Source: Mycobacterium sp. 1423905.2
Lineage (GTDB): Bacteria > Actinomycetota > Actinomycetes > Mycobacteriales > Mycobacteriaceae
Reading direction: 5' to 3'
Length of the DNA stretch: 47,222 nucleotides
Assembly (NCBI RefSeq): GCF_001673155.1
Contig: NZ_LZLE01000026.1
Location: 1-47,222 of the forward strand
In this document: in pieces, positions 19,857-28,285 of the stretch
Layout of the letters: each line of letters opens with the position of its first letter
Position numbering within the stretch: position 1 is the stretch's first letter
Notes under the pieces: model-generated
Seen by the model: the letters and a program-made list of their open reading frames with translations, nothing else
The model's database searches: none
What the model was told of the DNA's origin: nothing
Position numbers and translations under genes: made by a program

Positions 19857-20971
19857 TTGTCCGCGGAGTCGAGCTGCGCCTGGGTTTCCTTGAGCAGCTC
19901 GCTCCAAGACTCCTCGAACTTCTCCACGCCCTCGTTCTCCAGCACGATGAACACGTCGTCCAGGTCGATGCCGATGTCCTGCAACTTGTCAAAGACCTGT
20001 TGCGCCTCGGAGGCCGTGCCGCTGACGGTGTCGCCCTTGATCTCACCGTGGTCGGCGACGGCATCAAGAGTCTTCTCCGGCATGGTGTTCACGGTGTTCG
20101 GGGCCACCAGCTCGGTGACGTAGAGGGTGTCGGAGTAGTCGGGGTTCTTCACGCCGGTCGACGCCCACAGCGGTCGCTGCGCCCGGGCGCCGTCGCCCTT
20201 GAGCGCCTCGAACCGCTCACCGCCCTCGAAGACCTCCTGGTACGCCGCATAGGCCAGCCGCGCATTGGCGACAGCGGCCTGGCCGAGCAGTGCCCGCGCC
20301 TCGTCGGAGTCGATCTTCTCCAGCCTCTTGTCCACCTCGCTGTCCACCCGGGACACGAAGAACGAAGCGACGGAATGGATCTTGGACAGGTCGTGGCCGG
20401 CTTCGCGCGCCTTCTCCAGCCCCTCCAGGTAGGCGTCCATGACGGCGCGGTAACGCTCGACGGAGAAGATCAACGTGACATTGACCGAAATACCCTCCGC
20501 CAGAACAGAACTGATGGCCGGGATGCCGTCTTCGGTGGCCGGGATCTTGATGAAGAGGTTGGGCCGGTCAACTATCTTCCACAACTCGACGGCCTGCTGA
20601 ATGGTTTTGTCCGCGTCATGCGCCATGCGGGGGTCGACCTCGATCGACACTCGGCCGTCGACGCCGTCGGAGGACTCCCACTGCGGGCGCAGTACGTCGC
20701 ACCCGTTGCGGACGTCGTCGGTGGTCACCGTGCGGATGGTGGCCTCCACGTCGGCACCGCGCTCGGCCAGTTCGGCGATCTGGTCGTTGTAGGTGTCGCT
20801 GTCCGCCAACGCCTTCTGAAAAATCGAGGGGTTGGTGGTCACCCCGACGACACTCTTGGTGTCGATCAACTCTTGCAGATTGCCGGACTTCAACCGGTCG
20901 CGGGACAGGTCGTCAAGCCACACGGATACTCCGGCCTTGCTCAATGCGGCAAGGTTAGGGTTCTGGGTCAT
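19853..20971 (-). CDS. tal: Transaldolase
   Basis: Transfers a three-carbon unit from sedoheptulose 7-phosphate to glyceraldehyde 3-phosphate. The 372 residues match the long actinobacterial form. Signature [15 protein letters not shown] is near residue 45 and the Schiff-base lysine is Lys142 in [12 protein letters not shown]. The start is ATG 20971, nine bases after AAAGG; the earlier in-frame GTG at 20980 is part of that ribosome site and is less likely. It lies 15 bases after tkt. Confidence 0.96.
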   Translation of the reverse strand: MTQNPNLAALSKAGVSVWLDDLSRDRLKSGNLQELIDTKSVVGVTTNPSIFQKALADSDTYNDQIAELAERGADVEATIRTVTTDDVRNGCDVLRPQWESSDGVDGRVSIEVDPRMAHDADKTIQQAVELWKIVDRPNLFIKIPATEDGIPAISSVLAEGISVNVTLIFSVERYRAVMDAYLEGLEKAREAGHDLSKIHSVASFFVSRVDSEVDKRLEKIDSDEARALLGQAAVANARLAYAAYQEVFEGGERFEALKGDGARAQRPLWASTGVKNPDYSDTLYVTELVAPNTVNTMPEKTLDAVADHGEIKGDTVSGTASEAQQVFDKLQDIGIDLDDVFIVLENEGVEKFEESWSELLKETQAQLDSADK

Positions 20972-20986
20972 CTGGATCACCCTTTC

Positions 20987-23077
20987 TCAGTTGTCCAGTG
21001 CTCGTTCCGCCGCGTCGGCGACGGCTTCCGGGGTGAAGCCGTACTCACGGAACAAGGTCTTGTAATCGGCGGATTCGCCATAGTGCTCGATCGAGACGAT
21101 CTCGCCGGTGTCGCCGACCAGCTTGTGCCAGGACTGCCCGACGGCGGCTTCCACGGCCACCCGCGCCGACACCGACGGCGGCAGGATGCTGTCGCGGTAT
21201 TCCTGCGGCTGGGTCTCGAACCACTCCACGCACGGCATCGACACCACCCGGGCGACAATGTCCTTGTCGGCCAACAACTTCTGGGCCGCGACGGCGAGTT
21301 GCACTTCAGACCCGGTGGCGATCAGCACGACGTCAGGATCCTCACCGCCGTCGTCGCCCAGGATGTAGCCGCCGCGAGCAACACCGTCGGCGTTGGTGCC
21401 TTCCAGCACCGGCACGTTCTGTCGGGTCAGGATCAGCCCGACCGGTCCGCTGCCGTTGCCGCGGGCCAACACGGTGCGCCAGGCGTAGGCCGTCTCGTTG
21501 GCGTCGGCCGGGCGCACCACCGACAGGTTGGGGATGGCGCGCAGAGCTGACAGGTGCTCGATCGGCTGGTGGGTAGGGCCGTCTTCGCCCAGACCCACCG
21601 AGTCATGGGTCCACACATAGATCGTGTCGATGTCCATCAACGACGCCAACCGCACCGCCGGACGCATGTAGTCGGAGAACTGCAAGAAGGTGCCACCATA
21701 GGCGCGGGTGGGGCCATGCAGCACGATGCCGGACAGGATCGCGCCCATGGCGTGTTCCCGGACACCGAAATGCAGTGTGCGGCCGTACCAATGCGCGGTG
21801 TAGTCCTTGGTCGAGATGGACGGCGGCCCGAACGAGTCAGCACCCTTGATGGTGGTGTTGTTGCTGCCCGCCAGGTCGGCCGAACCTCCCCACAACTCGG
21901 GCAGGTTGGGGCCGATCTTGTTCAGCACTTCATTGGACGCCTTACGCGTGGCGATCTCATCGGATCCTGGCTCCCAGTGCGGCAGCTCGTCGTCCCAGCC
22001 GTCGGGCAACTCCTCGGCCGTCAACCGGTCCAGCAGCGCTTTGCGCTCGGGTTCGCGTTGTGCCCAGGCGTCGAACTCCGTTTGCCACTTCTCGTGGGCT
22101 TCCTTGCCCCGGTCCACCAGCTTGCGGGTGTGTGCGAGCACCTCGTCACGCACCTCGAACGTCTTGTCCGGGTCGAAGCCGAGGATCTTCTTGACCTCGG
22201 CAACCTCTTCGTCGCCCAGGGCCGCGCCGTGCGCCTTCCCGGTATTCATCAGGTTGGGCGCCGGATAGCCGATGATGGTGCGCACCGAGATGAACGACGG
22301 CCGGTCGGTGACTGCCTTGGCGTTGGCGATGGCTTCCTCGATGGCGACGACGTTTTCGCCGCCTTCGACCTCCTGCACGTGCCAGCCGTAAGCCCGGTAC
22401 CGGGCGGCGGTGTCCTCGCACAGCGCGATGTTGGTGTCGTCCTCGATGGAGATCTGGTTGCGGTCGTAGAAGACGATCAGATTGCCCAGCTCCTGCACGC
22501 CGGCCAGCGAGGACGCCTCCGAAGTGACGCCTTCCTGGATGTCGCCGTCGGAGGCGATGACGTAGATGAAGTGGTCGAACGGGCTGGTGCCCGGCTCGGC
22601 GTCGGGGTCGAACAGGCCGCGCTCGTAGCGCGATGCCATGGCCATCCCGACCGCCGAGGCAAGTCCTTGACCCAGCGGGCCGGTGGTGATCTCCACACCC
22701 TTGGTGTGCCGGAACTCCGGGTGGCCGGGCGTCTTGGACCCGAAGGTGCGCAGCGACTCGATGTCGGACAGCTCGAGGCCGAATCCGCCGAGGTAGAGCT
22801 GCAAGTACAGGGTCAGGCTGCTGTGCCCGGCCGACAGCACGAACCGGTCGCGGCCCAGCCAGTACGTGTCGCTGGGATCGTGGCGCATGGTGCGCTGGAA
22901 CAAGGTGTAGGCCAGCGGGGCCAGGCTCATCGCCGTCCCGGGGTGGCCGTTACCGACCTTCTGGACGGCATCGGCGGCCAGCACCCGGATCGTGTCGACC
23001 GCAGCCGAATCGATCTCGGTCCAGTCGTCGGGGTGGCGCGGTTGAGTGAGGGCGGAGATCTCTTCGGTAGTGGTCAA
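20987..23077 (-). CDS. tkt: Transketolase
   Basis: Thiamine-diphosphate enzyme that moves two-carbon units in the non-oxidative pentose phosphate pathway. The 696 residues show VGNGHPGTAMSLAPLAY, the ThDP motif ASDGDIQEG through NQISI, GGSADLAGSNNTTIKG, FGVREHAMGAI with the catalytic Glu, and IYVWTHDSVGLGEDGPTHQP. It starts with TTG 23077 (TTEEISALTQPRH), eight bases after GAGGA. First gene of tkt-tal-zwf-opcA-pgl, so oxidative and non-oxidative branches are expressed together. It diverges from ctaB, as in M. tuberculosis but without the PE_PGRS gene found there. Confidence 0.97.
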   Translation of the reverse strand: MTTTEEISALTQPRHPDDWTEIDSAAVDTIRVLAADAVQKVGNGHPGTAMSLAPLAYTLFQRTMRHDPSDTYWLGRDRFVLSAGHSSLTLYLQLYLGGFGLELSDIESLRTFGSKTPGHPEFRHTKGVEITTGPLGQGLASAVGMAMASRYERGLFDPDAEPGTSPFDHFIYVIASDGDIQEGVTSEASSLAGVQELGNLIVFYDRNQISIEDDTNIALCEDTAARYRAYGWHVQEVEGGENVVAIEEAIANAKAVTDRPSFISVRTIIGYPAPNLMNTGKAHGAALGDEEVAEVKKILGFDPDKTFEVRDEVLAHTRKLVDRGKEAHEKWQTEFDAWAQREPERKALLDRLTAEELPDGWDDELPHWEPGSDEIATRKASNEVLNKIGPNLPELWGGSADLAGSNNTTIKGADSFGPPSISTKDYTAHWYGRTLHFGVREHAMGAILSGIVLHGPTRAYGGTFLQFSDYMRPAVRLASLMDIDTIYVWTHDSVGLGEDGPTHQPIEHLSALRAIPNLSVVRPADANETAYAWRTVLARGNGSGPVGLILTRQNVPVLEGTNADGVARGGYILGDDGGEDPDVVLIATGSEVQLAVAAQKLLADKDIVARVVSMPCVEWFETQPQEYRDSILPPSVSARVAVEAAVGQSWHKLVGDTGEIVSIEHYGESADYKTLFREYGFTPEAVADAAERALDN

Positions 23078-23283
23078 AGTTCAGTCCTCAGTACTAGGTC
23101 ATCAAACTGATCAATCCCACCCTAGTGCCGGATGGGGGGCTGGTGCAGGCCCAGAATGGGGTGTACCCAACGCGCGCGATGTGAAAAATGGATGTTGGCG
23201 ATTCCCGCTTTGCATTCCGGGTGCCGAACCCGGTTCAATCTCCTGAACCGACCCTGCGGCGCTGCCCCGGTGGTCATCCGGTC

Positions 23284-23305
23284 TACCATCGTGCGTAGTA
23301 GAAGC
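23284..23305 (+). promoter_or_regulatory. ctaB promoter with GCGTAGTAGAAGC box
   Basis: TACCAT (23284-23289) fits a TANNNT -10. Four bases on, GCGTAGTAGAAGC (23293-23305) lies where transcription should start. The same 13 bases occur in the ctaA promoter region at 29248-29260, where TACCAT is also the -10 candidate. GTAGTA half-sites are typical of BlaI/MecI-family repressors. Confidence 0.5.
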
Positions 23306-23338
23306 CGCGCGCGGCTGCAATCCCTGAGGAGTTGATGC

Positions 23339-24274
23339 GTGAGCGTTCGCGGGCGCGTCGCGCCGAGCCGAAGGACTGGCACCGCCCGCCGGGCTCTCGC
23401 GAGTGTCTTGGCGTATGTGGCCTTGACCAAGCCGCGGGTGATCGAGCTGCTGCTGGTCACCGCGATTCCGGCGATGCTGCTCGCCAACCGCGGCACGGTG
23501 CATCCGCTGCTGATCCTCGACACGCTGATCGGCGGCATGATGGCCGCCGCCGGCGCCAACACGCTCAACTGTGTAGCCGACGCCGACATCGACAAGGTGA
23601 TGAAACGCACGGCGCGCCGGCCGCTGGCCCGCGCGGCGGTCCCCACCAGGAATGCCCTGGTCCTGGGGCTGGTGCTGAGCGTCGGCTCATTCTTCTGGTT
23701 GTGGTGGACGGCGAACCTGCTGTCCGGTCTGTTGGCCGTGGCCACCATCGCGTTCTACGTCTTCGTCTACACCCTGCTGCTGAAGCGCCGCACCTCCCAG
23801 AACGTCGTGTGGGGCGGCGCGGCCGGATGCATGCCGGTGATGATCGGATGGTCGGCCATCACCGGGACGATCACGTGGCCGGCGCTGGTGATGTTCGCGA
23901 TCATCTTCTTCTGGACACCTCCGCACACCTGGGCATTGGCGATGCGGTACAAGGAGGACTACAAAGCGGCCGGGGTGCCGATGTTGCCCGCGGTGGCCAC
24001 CGAGCAGAAGGTCACCAAGCAGATCCTCATCTACACCTGGCTGACCGTGCTGGCGACGCTGGCCCTGGCCTTGGCGACGGGCTGGTTGTACGCCGCCGTG
24101 GCGCTGGTGGCCGGAGTGTGGTTCCTGGCGATGGCGCACCAGCTCTACGCCGGGGTACGCGCGGGGGAGCCGGTGAAACCGCTCCGGCTGTTCTTGCAGT
24201 CGAACAACTACCTGGCGGTGGTGTTCTGCGCGCTGGCGGTCGACTCGGTCATCGCGCTGCCGACCTTGCTCTGA
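23339..24274 (+). CDS. ctaB: Protoheme IX farnesyltransferase (heme O synthase)
   Basis: Membrane UbiA-family prenyltransferase that adds a farnesyl group to heme B, giving heme O for the aa3 oxidase. The 311 residues contain about nine helices. The first Asp-rich motif is [20 protein letters not shown], and the second region ([12 protein letters not shown]) precedes [13 protein letters not shown]. Further helices run through [17 protein letters not shown] to the C-terminus. GTG 23339 lies eight bases after TGAGGAG. It shares a regulatory word with ctaA, which uses its product. Confidence 0.96.
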   Translation: MSVRGRVAPSRRTGTARRALASVLAYVALTKPRVIELLLVTAIPAMLLANRGTVHPLLILDTLIGGMMAAAGANTLNCVADADIDKVMKRTARRPLARAAVPTRNALVLGLVLSVGSFFWLWWTANLLSGLLAVATIAFYVFVYTLLLKRRTSQNVVWGGAAGCMPVMIGWSAITGTITWPALVMFAIIFFWTPPHTWALAMRYKEDYKAAGVPMLPAVATEQKVTKQILIYTWLTVLATLALALATGWLYAAVALVAGVWFLAMAHQLYAGVRAGEPVKPLRLFLQSNNYLAVVFCALAVDSVIALPTLL

Positions 24275-24278
24275 GGAC

Positions 24279-25256
24279 TCACGGCAAGAGCACGATCGAG
24301 CCGGTTGTCTTTCGGCCCTGTAGATCCTGGTGAGCCCGAGCCGCTTCGGCCAAGGGATAGCGTCCACCGACTTCGACGCTGATGGCGCCGCTGCCGATCA
24401 CGTCGAACAGTTCACCGGCGCGCCAGCTGAACTCCTGGCCGCTGCGGATGAAGTGCGCGAGCGACGGCCGGGTGAGATACACCGATCCCGCGGCGTTGAG
24501 CCGCTGCGGATCGAACGGCGGAACCGGTCCGCTGGCGGCGCCGAACAGCGCCAGGGTGCCGCGCACGGCCAGGCTGGCCAGGCTGGCGTCGAAGGTGCTG
24601 GCCCCAACGCCGTCGTAAACGACGGCCACGCCCTCCCCGTCGGTCAGCGCGCGCACCTTGTCGCCGAACTGGGCGGGGTCTTCGGGGTAGGGAAGCACTT
24701 CGTCGGCGCCGGCCTGTTTGGACCGGCGAGCCTTCTCGTCGGTGGAGACGGTGGTGATCACCCGCGCGCCGAGATGGTGGGCCCACTGCGTCAAGATCAG
24801 CCCCACCCCGCCGGCGCCGGCGTGCACCAGCACATTGTCGCCGCCTTGCACGCGGTATACCGACGTCAGCAGGTAATGCGCGGTCAAACCCTTCAGCAGG
24901 ACCGAAGCGGCCACTTCGGCGGTGACATCGTCAGGCAGCTTGGTCGTCAACGTTGTTGGCGCGGTGGAGAATTCGGCATAGGCGCCCGATGCCGACGCGC
25001 TCACCACCCGGTCGCCGACGGCGAAACCCGAGCCGTCACCCGCGCCCAGCGCCGCAACCGTCCCGGCGACCTCCGAACCGAGGATGAACGGTAACGGGCG
25101 AGGGTAATTGCCGGAGCGGAAGTAGGTGTCGATGTAGTTGACGCCGATGGCTTCGGCCTGGATCAACAGCTCGCCGTCACCCGGTTCGGGCGTGGGCTGC
25201 TCGACGTAGTTCAGGACCTCGGGACCGCCGGTTTGGCTGACTTCGATTGCGTGCAC
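24279..25256 (-). CDS. qor: Quinone oxidoreductase (zinc-independent MDR family)
   Basis: A 325-residue NADPH:quinone reductase of the medium-chain dehydrogenase family, cytosolic, orthologous by position to Rv1454c. GTG 25256 (HAIEVSQTGGPEVL) is chosen from the family N-terminus; an ATG 13 codons upstream is less likely. Motifs are AEAIGVNYIDTYFRSG, the Rossmann VLVHAGAGGVGLILTQ near residue 140 and YDGVGASTFDASLASL. No zinc-binding cysteines are present, as in true Qor. It ends five bases from the ctaB stop, convergent, and diverges from the next gene over 19 bases. Confidence 0.93.
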   Translation of the reverse strand: MHAIEVSQTGGPEVLNYVEQPTPEPGDGELLIQAEAIGVNYIDTYFRSGNYPRPLPFILGSEVAGTVAALGAGDGSGFAVGDRVVSASASGAYAEFSTAPTTLTTKLPDDVTAEVAASVLLKGLTAHYLLTSVYRVQGGDNVLVHAGAGGVGLILTQWAHHLGARVITTVSTDEKARRSKQAGADEVLPYPEDPAQFGDKVRALTDGEGVAVVYDGVGASTFDASLASLAVRGTLALFGAASGPVPPFDPQRLNAAGSVYLTRPSLAHFIRSGQEFSWRAGELFDVIGSGAISVEVGGRYPLAEAARAHQDLQGRKTTGSIVLLP

Positions 25257-25261
25257 GTGGA

Positions 25262-25268
25262 TATCATG
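25262..25268. promoter_or_regulatory. Overlapping divergent -10 elements of qor and its neighbour
   Basis: Plus strand TATCAT (25262-25267) ends eight bases before ATG 25276. Minus strand CATGAT (25268-25263) ends six bases before the qor GTG at 25256. With no ribosome sites for either gene, both may be leaderless from one 20-base region, in which case the two polymerases would compete. Confidence 0.35.
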
Positions 25269-25275
25269 CCCGAGC

Positions 25276-26130
25276 ATGAAGCTGGCCCGACCGGACGTGT
25301 TCCACCCGCACATCGTCTTGGCTGGATGTCCACACCAACTCGCCGGTGACGGCGACGACGCCGGGCTGGTCGCCGCGCTACGCGGGCGGGGCCTGCACGC
25401 CCGCTGGCTGTCGTGGCACGACCCGGACATCGCCGACGCACATCTGGTGATCCTGCGAGCCACTTCGGATTACAGTGAGCGGCTCGACCGATTCCTGGCG
25501 TGGACCACAACCGTGCCCCACCTGCTCAACCCCGCGGCGGTGGTGGCCTGGAACGCCGAACGCCACTATCTGCGGGACCTGGCGGACCGCGGAGTCCCGA
25601 TCGTGCCGGGTCATGCGTACCGTCCAGGGGATCCGGTGGTGCTGCAGGGCGTGGGGCAGGCGTTCATTAGTCCGTCGGTCGGCACCGGAACGCGGCGTTT
25701 CACGGACCGGTCCGCGGCCGAGAGCCATATCGCCCAACTGCATGCCGCCGGCCGCACTGTGCTGGTGCAGCCGGTGGAATCCGCGCCGCACACGGTGCTG
25801 ATCTTCGTCGGCGGCCGGCCGTCGCACGCGTTCGTCTCAGTGGAGGACGCGTTGCATCAGCAGGAGCCGGACTTCGAAGTGTGGGATGTCGGGGCCGCCG
25901 CGCTGGCCGCGGCGGCGGCCTCCACGGGTGTGGGTGTCGACGAATTGCTCTATGCGCGAGTCGATCTGGTAGGTGCCCGGGTGCTCGAGGTGCAGTTGAT
26001 CGACCCGTCACTGGGTTGGGCGTACTTGGATACGCGTACCCGCGGCCTGGCCGAGCGGGAATTCGCGTTGTCCGTGGAGTCTGCTTTGGAGCGGTTCGGG
26101 CTTGGCCCGTTCTCGCATCGGCCCACGTGA
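25276..26130 (+). CDS. ATP-grasp-like protein (Rv1455-like)
   Basis: A 284-residue cytosolic protein corresponding by position to Rv1455. Layout suggests an ATP-grasp ligase of the RimK/glutathione-synthetase type: an N-terminal domain (HIVLAGCPHQLAGDGDDAGL, ARWLSWHDPD), a hinge LLNPAAVVAWNAERHYLRDL, a central lobe with VLVQPVESAPHTVLIFVGGR, and a C-terminal part with ELLYARVDLVGARVLEVQLID. The latter resembles the acidic metal-binding end (R-x-D...E-x-x-x-x-P/D). The glycine-rich nucleotide loop is not obvious. The substrate is unknown. Confidence 0.8.
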   Translation: MKLARPDVFHPHIVLAGCPHQLAGDGDDAGLVAALRGRGLHARWLSWHDPDIADAHLVILRATSDYSERLDRFLAWTTTVPHLLNPAAVVAWNAERHYLRDLADRGVPIVPGHAYRPGDPVVLQGVGQAFISPSVGTGTRRFTDRSAAESHIAQLHAAGRTVLVQPVESAPHTVLIFVGGRPSHAFVSVEDALHQQEPDFEVWDVGAAALAAAAASTGVGVDELLYARVDLVGARVLEVQLIDPSLGWAYLDTRTRGLAEREFALSVESALERFGLGPFSHRPT

Positions 26131-26320
26131 AACGGCGCTTTGCGCGTCCGGATTCTTTTCATACTTGTTCACTTGCAGAGCTTGTCCGTCGCGCGTTGAG
26201 CAGGAATGCTATGAGCAGCACCACATTCTGCCGACATCCACGCCAGGTGATCCGACAGCTGCCGATGTCGACGCAAGACGACAGCCCGCGTCTTGATCTT
26301 GCACAACGAAGGGGGCCTGG

Positions 26321-27160
26321 GTGAGCACTGCCGCAGAGCGCGCGACTCAGCTGGATCTGGTGGCTCGACTCAAATCTGCTTATCCAGAGCTGCCCGACGC
26401 GCCCACGCCCGATTTGATCGATCACGATCGCTTCTGGGCGTATATGAAGACCAACCATGACGTCGGCGGCGAGCCGGATGTGCCGATGAAGTACGAGAAC
26501 AAGCAGTACGAGCTGTGGGAACACATGACCTATGTGATCTGCGAAGTGCTTGCGGCGCGCGGAATCTGGTTGTCCGAAGAGCGACGTCGAATCGGCAACG
26601 TCGATGTCGGGCGGGCGATTTACCTGGGAATGCCGTATTACGGCCGGTGGCTGTGGGCCGTCGCCCGCGTTCTTGTGGAGAAACACCACATCAGCCTGGG
26701 CGAGCTCAGTCAGCGAATGGTTGAGGTGAAAGCTCGTTACAGCGACGGACTCGCGGGGAAAAAGCTTGAGGCGAAGCCAAAGTGTGAGGGCGACGGGACG
26801 CAGGTCAAGCGCAACGAACACCACAAGCGCGCGGTGGGCAAGGGTGACCCGCAGGTGTATGCCGGACAAGCCGGCGAGCCGAAATTCACAGTCGGTAACC
26901 CCGTCGTGGTGCGCGATCTGCCCGCCCTGCTCTACACCCGCACCCCGGAATATTGCCGCGGCGCCCGGGGCGAGATCGCGTCAGTGGCTTATGAGAGCCC
27001 CGCGGCTGAGGACGAGACCTGGGACCGCCCTGACGCGAAACCGGAGTGGTTCTACGTCGTCCGGTTCAGGCTCTGCGCGCTGTGGGACGCCTATACCGGG
27101 ACCGCGACCGACACATTGCAGACCGAGCTTCCCGAGCGCTGGCTCGAAGCAGCTAGCTGA
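26321..27160 (+). CDS. Thiocyanate hydrolase/nitrile hydratase beta-type subunit, fused form
   Basis: A 279-residue subunit. Start GTG 26321 follows GAAGGGGG. Residues 30-150 match the helical N-terminal part of nitrile hydratase beta, equal to SCNase beta: WAYMKTNHDVGGEPDVPMKY, YELWEHMTYVICEVLAARGI, SLGELSQRMVEVKARY. A charged, Lys-rich linker (about 150-185) leads to the SH3-like C-terminal part, equal to SCNase alpha: FTVGNPVVVRDLPALLYTR, TPEYCRGARGEIASV, WFYVVRFRLCALW. In Thiobacillus SCNase these halves are two proteins; here they are one, as in nitrile hydratase. It would form the active site with the metal subunit encoded next, 17 bases on. First gene of a three-gene unit absent from M. 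tuberculosis. Confidence 0.85.
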   Translation: MSTAAERATQLDLVARLKSAYPELPDAPTPDLIDHDRFWAYMKTNHDVGGEPDVPMKYENKQYELWEHMTYVICEVLAARGIWLSEERRRIGNVDVGRAIYLGMPYYGRWLWAVARVLVEKHHISLGELSQRMVEVKARYSDGLAGKKLEAKPKCEGDGTQVKRNEHHKRAVGKGDPQVYAGQAGEPKFTVGNPVVVRDLPALLYTRTPEYCRGARGEIASVAYESPAAEDETWDRPDAKPEWFYVVRFRLCALWDAYTGTATDTLQTELPERWLEAAS

Positions 27161-27177
27161 ACCCACGAAGGATTTCT

Positions 27178-27882
27178 ATGACCGACCACGACCACGACCA
27201 CGCACGCACTGTCGCCCCGATGGTCGACGAGATCACCGACTTCGAGGTGCTGGAGATCGCGCTGCGCGAATTATGCATCGAGAAGGGCATTTTCACCGCC
27301 GAAGAGCATCGACACTTCACCGAGTTCGCCGAACAGATCGGTCCGACTCCGGCCGCCCATCTGGTGGCTCGGGCGTGGCTGGATCCCGAATTCAAACAGC
27401 TCGCCCTCGCCGAGCCCATGGCCGCCAGTAAAGCGGTAGGAGTCGACTGGCTCGAGCCCACCGGCTTTGGCACCCCCAGTGACTTCACCGCATTCCAAAT
27501 CCTCGAAGACACACCGACTTTGCACTACGTGATCGTCTGTGCGTTGTGCTCGTGCTATCCGCGGCCAATCCTGGGCAATTCTCCTGAGTGGTATCGCACC
27601 CCCAACTACCGTCGCCGCTTGGTCCGCTGGCCGCGGCAAGTGCTCGCGGAGTTCGGGCTCTATCTTCCCGACGACGTCGAAGTCCGGGTGGAAGATTCCA
27701 ACCAGAAACACCGCTTCATGGTGATGCCCATGCGTCCCGAGGGCACCGACGGCTGGGATGAAGAACAGTTGGCCGAGATCATCACGCGCGACTGTTTGAT
27801 CGGTGTCGCCCTGCCCAAGCCCGGTGTCACCACCAACGTCATCACCGACACCCGGCCGGCCGTCCATCCAGTCACCGGCTGA
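27178..27882 (+). CDS. Thiocyanate hydrolase gamma/nitrile hydratase alpha-type metal subunit
   Basis: A 234-residue catalytic subunit from ATG 27178 after GAAGGA. The metal claw is C121-A-L-C124-S125-C126-Y-P-R129-P. Cysteines of this motif bind non-corrin Co(III) or Fe(III), and two are oxidised to Cys-sulfinic and sulfenic acids. Tyr after the third Cys indicates the cobalt class. Arg129 in CYPRP matches an Arg I recall as typical of thiocyanate hydrolase, where nitrile hydratases have Trp, so thiocyanate is the better substrate guess (products carbonyl sulfide and ammonia). The second claw residue is Ala rather than Thr or Ser. The N-terminus DHDHDHAR could bind metal. The rest (EWYRTPNYRRRLVRWPRQVL, FMVMPMRPEGTDGW, TRDCLIGVALP) is typical of the family. 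Confidence 0.88.
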   Translation: MTDHDHDHARTVAPMVDEITDFEVLEIALRELCIEKGIFTAEEHRHFTEFAEQIGPTPAAHLVARAWLDPEFKQLALAEPMAASKAVGVDWLEPTGFGTPSDFTAFQILEDTPTLHYVIVCALCSCYPRPILGNSPEWYRTPNYRRRLVRWPRQVLAEFGLYLPDDVEVRVEDSNQKHRFMVMPMRPEGTDGWDEEQLAEIITRDCLIGVALPKPGVTTNVITDTRPAVHPVTG

Positions 27883-27892
27883 GGCAACTTCG

Positions 27893-28264
27893 GTGAGTAC
27901 GACGGAGGAACCGCGCCCGATCGAGCGGGCCGCGATCAGCTCGTTGCGCAACATCGTGGAACGCAATCAGGTCTGGTCTCAAATGGCTGCGAAATACGGC
28001 GTCGAGAACCCCGTGCCGCCGTGGAAGAGCAGTCTGGACGGGCTCTGTGACGCGTTGGACCATGCCACTTGTTGCACCGACATCCCGAGCTTCAAAGAGC
28101 GGCGGGACGAGGAGGACGTCCTTTCAGCGACGCTGTACTCGAGCCTGCCGTATCCCGAAAACCAATTGGTCTCTCTTGCCCACTCTCTGGTGGCCCGCGG
28201 CATCATCGACGAAGCAGAGCTGGAACAACGGCTCGCCACAATCCGGGCCCGGCTCGAAGCCTGA
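27893..28264 (+). CDS. Nitrile hydratase/thiocyanate hydrolase activator (P15K-like)
   Basis: A 123-residue protein starting at GTG 27893, ten bases after the metal subunit. It resembles the N-terminal part of beta subunits and the small activators that load cobalt (P15K next to scnC in Thiobacillus, nitrile hydratase accessory proteins): VWSQMAAKYGVENPVPPWKS, then WKSSLDGLCDALDHATCC, and the terminal LVSLAHSLVARGIIDEAELE. Cys60-Cys61 and Cys52 could take part in metal transfer. Last gene of the cluster; ctaA follows convergently, 21 bases on. Confidence 0.78.
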   Translation: MSTTEEPRPIERAAISSLRNIVERNQVWSQMAAKYGVENPVPPWKSSLDGLCDALDHATCCTDIPSFKERRDEEDVLSATLYSSLPYPENQLVSLAHSLVARGIIDEAELEQRLATIRARLEA

Positions 28265-28285
28265 CCACCGCCAAGTGCAGGCCTG

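Noticed and set aside
19847..23110. Long plus-strand open frames opposite tal and tkt (567 and 518 codons)
   Set aside because: Antisense shadows of well-identified genes, rich in Gly/Arg/Val as expected of such shadows.
26131..26320. Possible cobalt or cobalamin riboswitch before the thiocyanate-hydrolase cluster
   Set aside because: No B12-box or other recognisable riboswitch core, and no clear promoter, in the 190 bases.
26321..28264. Recent horizontal transfer of the hydrolase cluster from base composition
   Set aside because: Hand counts of two 60-base rows gave 58% and 62% GC, only somewhat lower than neighbours; codon use is still mycobacterial and no mobile element or direct repeats flank it.
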